In this document: in pieces, positions 38,887 through 50,264 of the stretch
Layout of the letters: each line of letters opens with the position of its first letter
Position numbering within the stretch: the stretch's first letter is position 1
Assembly: GCF_001316005.1 (NCBI RefSeq)
Contig: NZ_BBBJ01000001.1
Span: 266,842 to 330,841 of the forward strand
Reading direction: 5' to 3'
From: Vulcanisaeta distributa JCM 11217
GTDB taxonomy: Archaea; Thermoproteota; Thermoprotei; Thermoproteales; Thermocladiaceae
Length of the DNA stretch: 64,000 nucleotides
Translations under genes and position numbers: made by a program
The notes under the pieces: generated by a model
What the model was told of the DNA's origin: nothing
Databases searched by the model: none
The model's input: the letters and a program-made list of their open reading frames with translations, nothing else

Positions 38887-40328
38887 ATGGTCCTTGAGGA
38901 ATTCGATGAGAGGAAACTCGAGGAGTTGGCTAAGGGTTTGCCCGAATTTGGTAGGTTTGGTAAGGAATTAGAGACCATAGGCGTGCTTCCAATACCATCT
39001 AGCTAAGGAGGTATAGAGCCTATAATCTATTTATATTCTGGGCCATGGCATCCGCATCAGCAGCGACGCCCCTTGCTGGTTACCTACTCTTTAACCTGGG
39101 TCTTAGGGGCATGTTGATAGCGATAACCTTCGCCTTCATACTAGGCGTAATACCCACACTACTCTTCTCAGAAATGGGTAGGCAAATACCATTGACAGCC
39201 CTTGTGTCGCCAGAAAAACCTTTGGTTATGGTACTGCACAGGCACTATCATTATTGTATACCGTGATTAATATTGGGTGGTTCGCCCTTAACAACGCCGT
39301 AGGTTCAGAAATACTTTCGGCAGTGACTCACACGCCAATTATGTATTGGTACATAATAATGGGCGCAATACAGATATTCTTGGTACTACTCGGATTTAAG
39401 TGGCTGGAGTACTTCTACAGGTATACCTCGATAATTCTATTAATAAGTTACGCAGTACTCACGTATTACCTAGTTACCCAGTACCATGTCTCATGGGCAA
39501 CCCTTTGGTCAACATCACCAAGCTCAAATGCCCAGTGGGGGCGCCGCCATAGACCTAATGCTCGCGTTCGGTGCTTTATCCTGGGCTTACAAGACGTCAA
39601 CGACGTCCAGGTTTGCTAGACCATCTAATAAAGTCGATATACTCTATGGCTTAGCTACGCCGATAGGTATCATAGTTCCAATATACCTAATGGGAATCCT
39701 GGGCTTCGCCGGCCAATACTATGCCAATAATTGGAATGTTGCGGCCCTATCATTTCCACCGTCAACGCCAATCTGGGTTTTAATAGCAGCCCTTGGAGCA
39801 TCACTGGCGATAATACATACTAATGCGATGAATCTCTATCCATCTGCCATAGACCTGCTCGTCGCTATAGACCCAGTAATAAGGAGATTCAGAAGTGAGT
39901 TTAGGGCTAGGTTAACACAGCCTGTGGCAATATTGATACTTGGTATAGCGTCGATAATAGTCTCAATATGGATTCTATCACTAATAGAGAGCTTCCTTAA
40001 CTTTGTAGGGTTAACCATATTTCCATTAACATTTATACTAATCTTTGATTGGTACTTAAGGTTGAAGAAAAATGTACGTACACTAGATGATGTAAAGAGG
40101 TATTTCTATGACATACCGAGGGAACCTCTGAGACATATTGGAATAGCCGCAATAATATCCTTCATAGTCGGTAGTGTGCTGATGAATTACCTACCCATCG
40201 CTATCCCAACGGCATTTCCAAAGTACGTACCGCCAGAGTATACCGGGGCTTTAATAGGCGGTTTAATATACCTAGTACTGATGTTACTTGCTATCAGGGT
40301 TAAGAAATTATCATGGTTATTACCCTGA
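38887..40328 (+). CDS. NCS1 nucleobase:cation symporter (three frameshifts)
   Basis: About 480 residues with roughly twelve membrane segments. The soluble N-terminus (MVLEEFDERKLEELAKGLPE, LETIGVLPIPSSLR) leads into LFIFWAMASASAATPLAGY, the entry of cytosine/purine/hydantoin permeases of the NCS1 family; later KTFGYGTAQALSLLY and WFALNNAVGSE match family positions. Breaks: near 39004 (TAAGG for TTAAGG), 39211 (TCGCC for TCGGCC) and 39536-39541 (five G for four). The C-terminus ends VKKLSWLLP. Together with the upstream phosphorylase this forms a salvage operon. Confidence 0.82.
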
Positions 40329-40375
40329 GTGAATACGTGATTATTATTTAAAACCACCATGATAAAATAACGGAC

Positions 40376-41783
40376 TTACTTCTCACGTAACAACGATGTG
40401 TATACTCCAATAAAGCTAAGTATTGCGGATATTATTAATACGACTTTTAATCCAGTAATGAATGACTGATATACCGTGATATTACCCAACATTATGCCCG
40501 TGAATAAGTAAAGACTTGCGTACCTACCCAGGTAACTAACCAGTATCGCGCTGGCCACGGTAATGCTCAGTAACTGGCCCATAAAGCGCATTGTGCCCAA
40601 AACGCCTGAGGCAACTCCGTACTTATCAGGATTGACGGAGCCCATGACAGAGTTTGTGTTTGGCGCTGAGAAGAAGCCGAAGCCTATTCCCAGGATCATC
40701 AGTGAGATAGCTATGTAAATGGCATATTTAATATTTAGTAATAGGAGCATTACGAAGGCTAGGCCTATCAAGCCCATTCCTAACGCCGCTATCTCCCTAG
40801 AGCCGTACTTATCAGAGAGTTTACCGCTGACAGGCGATAATGCAGCCATGAATACAGGCTCCGAGACTAGGATCAGCCCAGCGACGAATGGGTTATAGCC
40901 AAGGACGACCTGTAGGTATAGTGAGAATAGGAATGGTACCGAGTACGTACTAATATAATTAAGCAGTGCGGTTACGTTTCCAGCCATAAACGAAACATTT
41001 CGTGTGAATAAATTGAGGTCAAGCATTGGATTTACGACCTTTCTCTCAACCACTATAAATGCTACAAGGGATGTAACACCAATAATTAATAAGTATATGT
41101 AGTATAGCCACCCACTCACTGCCGACAATATTAGGTACATAACAACGGATAAAATAGCCAGTGTGAAGGTAAGGGCACCCAGGTAATCAACCCTTACAAC
41201 ACGCCTAGGAAGTTCAATGCCCCCCCATCGAGAACCAGGATATTACCAGGCCAATCGCCGTTAATATTGTCGTTATTACTAGGACAAACCTCCAGCCAAG
41301 GAACTGAGTTATTAATCCACCAAAGAATGGAGCCGAGGTTAGGCCGAGGTATACCGCCATCGCGTTTATGCCAAGGGCAAATCCACGCTCGCCCTCGGGA
41401 AATACCTGGCTTACGATAGCTGCGGAGCCTGGCGATAGTATTGATGAGCCAAAACCCATTATTAACGATGCAATTATTAATATGTAAATGTTGGGCGCTA
41501 TTGAACCAAGTATTGAGCCTATTAGGAATAGTATGAAGCCTATACGAAACATCCTGACCCTACCGTAAATATCGCTTAACCTGCCGAGAGTTATCATCAA
41601 TGTTGGTAATGGTATTAGGTATATTATTGGTACGTAAATTAAAACATCCAATGGTACGTGGAAGTACTTACCCAATACTGGCGTTATGAAGGAAAGCACC
41701 GTTGAGTTATATGGCGTTTGAAAGGCGGCCAAGGATGTCGTAAATAATATCAACCTTTTCCTACCGCTGCTTAATTTTATCAC
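40376..41783 (-). CDS. MFS transporter, DHA2-like (one frameshift)
   Basis: About 470 residues, major facilitator superfamily. The first half begins SLAAFQTPYNSTVLSFITPV and has GRLSDIYGRVRMFRIGF (motif A), SSILSPGSAAIVSQVFPEGE and GLTSAPFFGGLITQFLGWRF (motif C type). The second half includes PVSGKLSDKYGSREIAALG and LGIGFGFFSAPNTNSVMGSV, typical of 14-helix DHA2 carriers. The frame breaks at the seven-C run at 41220-41226; the two halves join as FSMGIELPRR. Substrate unknown; drug or metabolite export is common in this subfamily. Confidence 0.82.
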
Positions 41784-41816
41784 GTTAATTCATTTTTCAA
41801 TATCGGATTAAAAGCA

Positions 41817-42485
<669 letters not shown>

Positions 42486-42529
42486 TTAAAATCCTAATAA
42501 CTCTTAACCCTTCTCAATAACTTAATCCA

Positions 42530-42913
42530 TTATTGAGGAAACTCCATACTTAGGTTCTTTGATAATGAAACCTTCATAGCCTTAAAACCAAGCCTCAACC
42601 TTACACCCTCAAGCACATCAAGCGAGAATGAGTCATCAACAGCACCATTAAGCGGCTCAACCTTAAGCGTGAGTATCCAGCCATTGTAGGACTCGGCTAA
42701 GTTACGCTCTATGTAAAATGGCACACCATCAACCCTACCAACCTCAACATAATCACTACCAACAATGAAATCACTAGCCCTATATATCTGTGGCTCCGTT
42801 GGCGAGCAACAGCCGTGCCCAAGAATTATGATAATATCACCATACTTCTCCTTCATATTCCTAATCAACTCCTTAACATCATCCCCCCCAAACTCAACAC
42901 TAACATTCAACAC
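42530..42913 (-). CDS. DUF779 family protein
   Basis: A 127-residue protein. GHGCCSPTEPQIYRASDFIVGSDYV is equivalent to the GGCCDGSSPMCY core of DUF779, followed by FYIERNLAESYNGWILTLKV and FSLDVLEGVRLRL. DUF779 genes commonly neighbour aldehyde dehydrogenases, and here one lies 130 nt upstream on the same strand. The Cys pair may bind a metal or be redox-active (inference). GGDD at the N-terminus carries a C-run in the plus strand. Confidence 0.7.
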   Translation of the reverse strand: MLNVSVEFGGDDVKELIRNMKEKYGDIIIILGHGCCSPTEPQIYRASDFIVGSDYVEVGRVDGVPFYIERNLAESYNGWILTLKVEPLNGAVDDSFSLDVLEGVRLRLGFKAMKVSLSKNLSMEFPQ

Positions 42914-43042
42914 ATTTCCGCATATGAATGTCTAACTTAAAAATCTTACTGACCATTTAATGGCTGAATTAATAAAATATATTCAATAATTAATCGTGAA
43001 TAAAGGTAAAATTTTTATTTTGCTCAATTTAAAACTAAATTA

Positions 43043-44589
43043 TCATAACTTATCAATCTTCATCACAGTCCTCCAGTGCGGCCTATCAAGACTGCCCGTG
43101 GTATCGACATATACCTGCTTAATCTCTAGGAACTCCTCAAGGCCATAGAGACCTAGTTCACGACCAATACCAGACTGCTTATACCCACCCCCCCAGATGC
43201 CTTCTGTTGGTTGTGTGTATGCGTCGTTAATCCATACAGTACCTGCCTGGAGCTTCCTGGCCACCCTGAGGGCTTTTGCTGGGTCCTTGGTGAATATGGA
43301 TGCCGTGAGCCCGTAAATCACGTTATTAGCTATATCGATGGCCTCCTGCTCAGTTCTAAATGGTATGACCGCAATGACCGGCCCAAATATCTCTTCCTGC
43401 GCAAGCCTGCTCTTTGGATCGACATCATCAAAAATCACTGGACTTACGAAGTACCCCCCCTTGTCATAAATGCCACCGCTTAATTTACCTCCATCAAGCG
43501 CCACCTTAAATCCAGCCTTCTTGCCAAAGTCTATGTAACCAAGTACCTTCTCTTCCTGAGCCTTGGACACCAGTGGTCCCATGTCCGTATTATCGTCAAG
43601 TGGATAACCAATGACGAGGCCCCTGGCGACCTCAGCTAACCTATTGACAAGCTTCTCATGAACACTCTCATGAACAAGGACCCTACTAATTGCACCACAG
43701 GCTTGTCCAGTATTCCTGAGGCCGCCAAACACGATCGCCCTAACGGTCTCCTCAATATTAGCATCATCAAACACAAGAGCTGGGTTCTTACCGCCGAGCT
43801 CAAGCCCTATCCTCTTAATGCCAGCCGCTGCCTGCTGCATGATTAATTTGCCTGTCGTAGTCTCGCCCGTGAAACTAACGTAATCAATCCTTGGGTGCCT
43901 AACTAATTCATTTCCAACCGTGCTCCAGGCCCATAGATCACATTAACAACACCCTTGGGAAGACCAGCCTTAGCCAATGCCCTGTAAATCTCCATAGCAC
44001 TCATTGGAGTATAACTAGCTGGCTTCCATACCACGGTACAGCCCGCGGCCAAGGCAGGCGCTATCTTCCTAGCCGCCTGGGTCATTGGGAAATTCCACGG
44101 CGATACGGCAGCGACAACTCCAACGGGCTCCTTAAATATTAATGATACATTACCATTACTAAGGACGATGGAGTCGCCATAGACCTTATCCGCAAGGCCT
44201 GCGTAGAATTCGAAGATTTCGGCTGCGGCGAGCACGTGAGCCCTTGCCTGCCTAATCGGCATTCCATTCTCAAGCGCTACCGTGACGGCTATCCTCTCGG
44301 CCTCATCCCTAAGTATCTCAGCCGTTTTATATAAAATCCTGAGTCTCTGCCTATAATTCGTGACCCAACCATACTTATCCTTATCAAATACCTCCCTAGC
44401 CAGGTCAACAGCCCTGTTAAGGTCATCCGTGGAGGCCTCCTCAATAATTGCTATTGTTTGATCAAACTGCGCAGGGTTCTCCCTGGTAAATGTCTTACCC
44501 TTGCTTGAGGATACCTCCTCACCATCTATAAACAACTTAACTCTAACAGGTATTTCTATGGTGAACTTCCCATAGGATACCGTTGACAT
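43043..44589 (-). CDS. NAD(P)-dependent aldehyde dehydrogenase (one frameshift)
   Basis: About 510 residues, oxidising an aldehyde to a carboxylate. PVGVVAAVSPWNFPMTQAAR and GCTVVWKPASYTP are the cofactor site, LELGGKNPALVFDDAN contains the general-base Glu, and NTGQACGAISRVLV the catalytic Cys; EIFGPVIAVIPF is also present. The break near 43915 lacks one A (restored GPGSTVGNELVRHPRIDYV). ATG 44589 follows CTTATTAATAGG at a suitable distance. Its neighbour DUF779 fits common gene order. Substrate uncertain; archaeal glyceraldehyde or succinate semialdehyde dehydrogenases are possibilities. Confidence 0.88.
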
Positions 44590-44712
44590 CAGAAGCAATT
44601 AATAATGCACCTATTAATAAGTATTGCCTCTCCATGCCCATTATTTAATGATTTAGTGATTTTATATATAACGTTTATCAGTTATAAACCCAAAATATAA
44701 ATAATTAATTCA

Positions 44713-45048
44713 TTATCTACCATAATTGCACTCAATAATATTCTCCGAGGAAGCTGACGTATAGTAATTGAATAATGTATCAGCTGGATTTCTCGATACC
44801 AGAATAATAACCTCCTCAGAGCCACTCGACAAGTTAATTAGAAAATGTACTAAATGCTCATCATTGCCTCGATAAATCCTCGCAGTTATACTCCGATAAT
44901 TACCCACTGAAAGCACATTATTAATTACGTAGTTAATCAATTGACTTACACCATCGCACCCATTATTTATCATTAGTATTACCTGGTTAGGGCTTAGGTC
45001 CGAAACCCTCCTATACTCATTACCATGATAAACCCAAACCAAGGACAT
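44713..45048 (-). CDS. Hypothetical protein
   Basis: A 111-residue protein that I do not recognise. It has mixed strands and helices (VILMINNGCDGVSQLINYVI, EEVIILVSRNPADTLFNYY), no membrane segment, and ends in a Cys-containing tail (IIECNYGR). Start ATG 45048. It lies 33 nt downstream of the stop of the next minus-strand gene, so the two may be cotranscribed. Confidence 0.5.
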   Translation of the reverse strand: MSLVWVYHGNEYRRVSDLSPNQVILMINNGCDGVSQLINYVINNVLSVGNYRSITARIYRGNDEHLVHFLINLSSGSEEVIILVSRNPADTLFNYYTSASSENIIECNYGR

Positions 45049-45081
45049 TGACTCAGCCTTAATGATTAGTGGAATAAATGT

Positions 45082-46017
45082 TTAACGGGCATTGAGCATG
45101 AAATTAACCGCGCCATTAATTAATGAATGCCTACTTGCAATGCTCTGTGACCTCATCATTAATGAATTCATTCTAGGCCATTTGAGGAATATTATGTAAT
45201 CAAGCTCATTAGGAACAATCGCAAAGCCCGAATCTCTGATGTACTGCCTACTCATTATCTTATTAAATGTCTCTACATGGACCTCGTAGTACGTGTACTT
45301 ATGTATAAGCACGGCGTAGTCCACGCCATCCATTAAGTAGTTCTCTAACGCCGATAAGCCTCTATGAACGGTCCTACTTGGATCCAGTATTTTATGTGCT
45401 ATTGATGAGCGGTTATTGGTTATCACCAGGATATCAATCGGGCTCCTAAAAACGATCGTGTTCATTATACCAATGGACCTAACGTTAACCCCCCCAACAT
45501 GAACTATCTTACCACTTAAGTAGTAATCAAACTTCTTAATAATGGATGCCATAGACCGGGCTAAATCATCATAAGGCTCCTCAACAATTTCCTTAGAATG
45601 CGGGACTCTCATGATCATCGGACTTGGGTATATTACCTCACCATCATCAATCGAATAACCATCATCACCATCACAAACAAGGCCTAGGTCTATTTGGTCC
45701 GCCAGCGACATCATTGAGGGTATCTCGGCATAACCATCATTATTTAGGAATGCTATTCCATTGCTTATAAGCTCGTGAATCAATGAATCAACTTCGGAGG
45801 CCCAGTCGGTGATTATTACCGTGCCTGTTGGTAGGACCTCCGCCTGCACGCTCTCTATGAAGCCGTACTTAAGCCACCGACAAAAGATGGATTTAGTGCT
45901 CGTGCTTAATCTCGATAATTTACTAATGATTTTTCTTGGGTAATCATCGTTTTCATAATACGGAGTAATTAATTGATTGGTCTCCTTTATCGATTTACCT
46001 AATTTGTCAAATGGCAT
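45082..46017 (-). CDS. Hypothetical protein
   Basis: About 311 residues, unrecognised and intact. The N-terminal third is helical and basic (PRKIISKLSRLSTSTKSIFC), the remainder alternates strands and helices (GTVIITDWASEVDSLIHEL, SIGIMNTIVFRSPIDILVIT, DYAVLIHKYTYYEVHVETF). No membrane segment or nucleotide motif seen. ATG 46017 is preferred to TTG 46023. TTTATTAGC on the minus strand near 46043 is a plausible TATA box. Function unknown. Confidence 0.5.
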   Translation of the reverse strand: MPFDKLGKSIKETNQLITPYYENDDYPRKIISKLSRLSTSTKSIFCRWLKYGFIESVQAEVLPTGTVIITDWASEVDSLIHELISNGIAFLNNDGYAEIPSMMSLADQIDLGLVCDGDDGYSIDDGEVIYPSPMIMRVPHSKEIVEEPYDDLARSMASIIKKFDYYLSGKIVHVGGVNVRSIGIMNTIVFRSPIDILVITNNRSSIAHKILDPSRTVHRGLSALENYLMDGVDYAVLIHKYTYYEVHVETFNKIMSRQYIRDSGFAIVPNELDYIIFLKWPRMNSLMMRSQSIASRHSLINGAVNFMLNAR

Positions 46018-46073
46018 TATCAAGCCACGAAAAAGCCAAAGAGCTAATAAACCTTTCCCTTAAGCATTACCTA

Positions 46074-46122
46074 GTGATGATGGCTAAGTTAATGATTTGA
46101 TGATTAATTATGAGCCAGCTGA
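46074..46122 (+). ncRNA. Weak C/D box sRNA candidate
   Basis: A C box GTGATGA (46074-46080) is 26 nt after an AATAAAC element, and a D box CTGA ends the unit at 46119-46122. Internally there is ATGA instead of D' CTGA after 11 nt and TTGATGA as C', but these are too close together and the second spacer is 15 nt. It lies in a 207-nt gap between divergent genes. An inverted repeat ATGAGCCAG (46110-46118) / CTGGCTCAT (46163-46171) overlaps it and could instead form a stem-loop. Confidence 0.22.
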
Positions 46123-46224
46123 TCATCAGTGGCGAGAAGACCCAATCACAGCTCATATAAGTCCTGGCTCATCATCAGGTAAGGATAAGCATTAAACTAA
46201 AATTTTAATGCATTATTAAAACCC

Positions 46225-47046
46225 GTGCTACTGACAAAGGCATTAGACGGCCCACCACGTAAAATCGTAAGTCTCAACCCATCAATAACGGAATTCCTAT
46301 TCTTAATCAGTGCAGGCGATAGGGTAGTCGGCACTGACGTCTGGAGTTACAGACCTAGAGAAGCGATGAAGACAGTCAAGATAGGGTCATTCACATCAGC
46401 TGATATCGAGACAATCAAAAAACTAAGCCCCGACTTAATAATACTCTCATATCCAGTACAAAGGCAGTTGGTCGAGCCGTTAAGCGGCATCGCCCCCGTA
46501 CTTGCGGTTCCAATGCCCGTGAATTTAAACGCTGTTGTGAGCTCCTTTGAGATGGTAGGTAAATTACTCGACCTGGATGAGGAGTCACAGAGGGTGATTA
46601 GTATATACATGGACCTACTGAGACACTCCATTGATGTGGAGGATGCGGTGGTCATACTATCCCTTGGTGATTATGTAATACCCTGCGAGGCATCTTACAT
46701 AGCATCAGCACTTAATAAAGTCGGCATCAGGTATGTCAAGGGCCTTAAATGTGTTGAGCTTATCACAAATAAGGATGGCGCCCTAAACATAATTAATAGA
46801 ATTAACCCGCAGCTGGTGATTTACGAGGGGGGGAAGACCAAGGATTATAGACCACAGGAAACGAATTGGATAAATAAACCAACAATACATACGCCGAACG
46901 ATGTCCTCGCGCACTTTGGACCGAGCCTTCCACTTGACATTCAATTATTAATTAACGCCATCAGAAATGGAGAGAAATTCGTAAAGAACACCTCAAGCAT
47001 AACAAGGCCGAGCCTCGGTGATCCTTGGTACAAGCCCTACCTATGA
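46225..47046 (+). CDS. Helical-backbone metal receptor-like protein (BtuF/FepB-like), no signal peptide
   Basis: A 273-residue intact protein. KIVSLNPSITEFLFLISAGDRVVGTDVWSYRP and IETIKKLSPDLIILSY match cobalamin/iron-siderophore substrate-binding proteins of ABC importers. Unusually, no signal peptide, lipobox or anchor is present, and no permease or ATPase is nearby, so a cytosolic or moonlighting role must be considered. GTG 46225 follows ATTTTAATGC at about 26 nt, consistent with a leaderless start and arguing against a lost N-terminus. It overlaps the convergent gene by 6 bp. Confidence 0.72.
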   Translation: MLLTKALDGPPRKIVSLNPSITEFLFLISAGDRVVGTDVWSYRPREAMKTVKIGSFTSADIETIKKLSPDLIILSYPVQRQLVEPLSGIAPVLAVPMPVNLNAVVSSFEMVGKLLDLDEESQRVISIYMDLLRHSIDVEDAVVILSLGDYVIPCEASYIASALNKVGIRYVKGLKCVELITNKDGALNIINRINPQLVIYEGGKTKDYRPQETNWINKPTIHTPNDVLAHFGPSLPLDIQLLINAIRNGEKFVKNTSSITRPSLGDPWYKPYL

Positions 47047-47441
47047 CTTATCACCACGTATCTTCTTAATATTTGGCCTAACATAGTTTTTCCAAACCTC
47101 ACCAGCCACCTTCTTGCCTATCTTCGTTAAGTCATAGTAAATGCCCCCCCTACCACGCCTCTCAGGATTACGCTGCTTAACCTTTAGCCAGGGCTTAACT
47201 GACGATGTTACCCTACCCTTAAGCGAACCCCTAAACTCCTGAAGCAGGCCCAGTTGAACCAGGTGTTGAATGGCCCTCTCAACCTCATCCTCAGGCACTA
47301 TCGGTCTCCAACCAGCCGCCCCCCCAAGAAGTCTCCTGGCCAGTAGCAGGGCGTGTCTGGGCCGTAGTGGTATATATGAGCCAGTATCTTCTTTTCTAGA
47401 TCCGTGAGTTGACTTATTATCGCGTTTACATCGTTTGACAT
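47041..47441 (-). CDS. Winged-helix protein, DUF2250-like (one frameshift)
   Basis: About 133 residues. LTDLEKKILAHIYHYGPDTP and VERAIQHLVQLGLLQEF form a helix-turn-helix/wing unit of an archaeal wHTH, similar to DUF2250; the C-terminus is strongly basic (VRPNIKKIRGDKS). The frame breaks at 47319-47325, where seven C occur and eight (or five) would join FLGAAGWRPIVPED. Start ATG 47441 with TAAAAATAATA upstream. RGRGGIYYDLT carries a +3 run. Probably a DNA-binding regulator. Confidence 0.62.
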
Positions 47442-47473
47442 TACAATATATTATTTTTAATGCCTAGTTTAAA

Positions 47474-48683
47474 TCAATAACTCGGGATTACCTGTACCTC
47501 TTCCATGTACTTTATGACCCAGACAGGTTCCTCTTCATGGAATGGCTCCATACCCTCAAACCTCATCTCAGTGAGAACCTTCTCATTAACGTCAACACCA
47601 AGGCCAGGTCTGTTGGGCACCCTGTAATAACCATCCTCAAGCTTAATGGCATTATTAATGATATCCCTCTTCCACTGGGGGCCAAAATTCGTAGAAGCTC
47701 TCCTGAATCAACAGGTTATACGTACTCGCATCAAACTGCAAAGTCGCTGCATGCTGTACAGGGCCAAAGGCATTGTGTGGCGCTAGCTCGACTCCGTATG
47801 CCTCCGTTAAAGCCCTGATTCTACTCATACCCGTGAAGCCCAGGGCGTTGGTTATGTCAGGTTGAAGAACATCCACTAAACCCCTCTCCAGAAGCTGTAG
47901 TGCCTCCTCAACACTAATTATCCTCTCACCAACTGCGATTCGGACGCTAGGTGCTGCAGCCTTTATCTTTGCAAGACCCTCAAAGTTCAGGTCAGGGTGT
48001 ACCGGCTCCTCAATGAATAACGGGTCGAATTGCTCCATGGCTTTAACCATCTTAACGGCCGTATTAACGTTGAAACGGCCATGAGTCTCAATAAGTATGT
48101 CCACGTACTTACCCACAGCCTCCCTAACAGCCCTAACCCTCTCCACAGCCTCCTCAAGTCCCTCCTCATCCATTTGGTCGAAATACGGCCCGAATGGGTC
48201 GAACTTCATCGCCTTAAATCCCATGGACACAACCTCCTTAGCCCTCTTAGCAAAGTCATCAGGTGTTACGCAGTCGCTATACCAACCATTTGCATAGGCC
48301 TTAATCTTCTCATTAACAAGGCCGCCAAGGAATTGATATATGGGTGCGCCGAGGTACTTACCTAGTAGGTCGTGTAGTGCTATGTCGACGGCACTATATG
48401 CTGTGGCTGCCTCAAATGAACGACTAATGTAAAACTCATGCTTATACCACTCCCTGAATAGGTACTCAATCCTGAACGGGTCCTTACCAACCATAAACCT
48501 CCTAACCTCCTCAATGGCCTTAACGACTTGGTTAACCCTGAGAGTGGGCACGGCCTCTCCATAACCAACCTGCCCATCACTTGTAATGACCCTAACTATT
48601 ATCGAGACCGAGGCCCATGGCGACGCTTTAGCCGTGGCAAGATCACTGACTGGGTATATCTCTACGTCCTTAATAGTTGTCAT
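47474..48683 (-). CDS. Enolase-superfamily sugar-acid dehydratase (gluconate/galactonate type; one frameshift)
   Basis: About 400 residues of the mandelate racemase/muconate lactonising group. DVEIYPV at the start, AYSAVDIALHDLLGKYLG, FKAMKFDPFGPY, DILIETHGRFN, PLFIEEPV, IAVGERI and ELAPHNAFGP supply the metal-binding acids and the catalytic His. The pattern is that of archaeal gluconate dehydratase, which makes 2-keto-3-deoxygluconate in the branched Entner-Doudoroff pathway, though galactonate dehydratase is possible. The break near 47680 has five C for four; the tail then reads GYYRVPNRPGLGVDVNE. Start ATG 48683. Confidence 0.85.
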
Positions 48684-48762
48684 ACAATCCCAATAATGTG
48701 CTCATTTTTAAGGTTTGGTTTCTATAATAAAGGTTTAAAGGAGACTAAAATAGCGGTACATA

Positions 48763-50201
48763 ATGGATAAGACGCAATTCATAGTTTTGACATTACTTAC
48801 ATTAGCCACATTCATGACGGCGTTGGATAGCACAATCGTCGTACTAGCACTACCTGTAATGCTAACCGCATTACACAGCGACTTATCCACGCTTGTTTGG
48901 GTAATACTAATCTACATACTCGCCGTCACAATATTCTCAACACAGTTGGGAAAGCTCGGCGACCTAAAGGGCAGGGCCAAAATGTTTAATCTCGCATGAT
49001 ACTCTTCGGCATAGGCAGTGCATTATGTGGTTTATCGACAAGCGCCATGGAGCTTATTGGATTTAGGACTATACAAGCGCTTGGCGGATCATTAATGACC
49101 AGCAATACCATGGCCATAGCCAGCGATTACTTTAGGCCGGAGGAGAGGGGTTTCGTGTTTGGTACAACGTCGATGGGTTGGAACCTGGGCGCAGTGGCTG
49201 GTATACTGGCTGGCGGTATTATAACAACATTCATTGGTTGGAGGTGGATATTCTACATAAACGTGCCAATAGCCATATTTAGCTTCACAATTGGCTTAAT
49301 GTACCTAAGGGATAGGGATGTCAGGGTTAGGCAGGACTTTGACATATACGGTGCAATAACCCTCGGGCTATCCCTCGGCCTCCTATCAATGGCCGGGATA
49401 ACTTACGCTGGCGTTGGTTATAATAATGCCGTGGGCTTAATGACGCTATTGGGGCTAGTTCTATTTGCCATATTCATATACATAGAGACCAGGGCGAAGT
49501 CACCATTAATAAGCCTAAGGCTCTTCAGAATCAAAATGTTCACACTATCAAGCTTCTCCTACTTCTTCCAGTACATGGCCAACAACGCAATACTATTCCT
49601 GCTAATAATGTATTTACAGGGAGTCAGGGGACTAAACCCATTCTACGCGTCCATATGGCTAGTCCCTGGCTACCTACTCGGCTCAATAGCAGCGACCCTC
49701 GGTGGTAGGTTAGCAGATAAGTCCGATGCCAGGGTGATAGCATCGATAGGCCTCACGCTTCAAGCCGTGGCTACGTACTGTATGACACGTTATTAACGTT
49801 AACAACGCCGTTTTACTACATAACAATAATCGCATCAATAAGTGGCATTGGGGGCCGGCATGTTCTTCGCGGCCAATGGCAAGATGGTGATGCTAGACGT
49901 TCCAAGGGACATGTACGGGATAGCCTCCGGAACCAACAGGACGATTGGTAATATAGGTATATTGCTCAGTTTCATAATAGCCATTGTGGTCTCCTCAATG
50001 GCGATACCGAGGAGTGTCGCCTTCCAAATATTCGTGGGGGGGACCTCGGTATTAACGCCAAGCCTAATGGCGCCATTCATAAACAGCCTACACATGGCGT
50101 TCAGGGCATCCCTAGCCCTAATAGCCGTGGCGATAGCAACATCCTGGAGCAGGACAAGGGTGCCAATGACACAGCAAAGAAGGATAGTGAATAAACCGTA
50201 A
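48763..50201 (+). CDS. MFS transporter, DHA2/EmrB family (three frameshifts)
   Basis: About 480 residues, 14-helix type. FMTALDSTIVVLALPVM is the D1 motif of DHA2 carriers, LGKLGDLKGRAKMF motif A, and WNLGAVAGILAGGIITTFIG motif C. Breaks: near 48995 (CTCGCA for CTCGGCA), 49776 (one T missing before CTGTATGAC) and 49850-49854 (five G for four). It starts 79 nt from the divergent dehydratase gene, so a shared promoter region and a role in sugar-acid traffic are possible but unproven. Confidence 0.8.
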
Positions 50202-50264
50202 CACCATGAGTATTCCATAACCATTAATGACTAAGCATTTTTAAGTGAGGATAGGCACCATCCT

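Noticed and set aside
47041..47441. Ribosomal protein S19e
   Set aside because: The winged-helix and basic tail are superficially similar, but after repair of the frame the N-terminus and core do not match S19e motifs.
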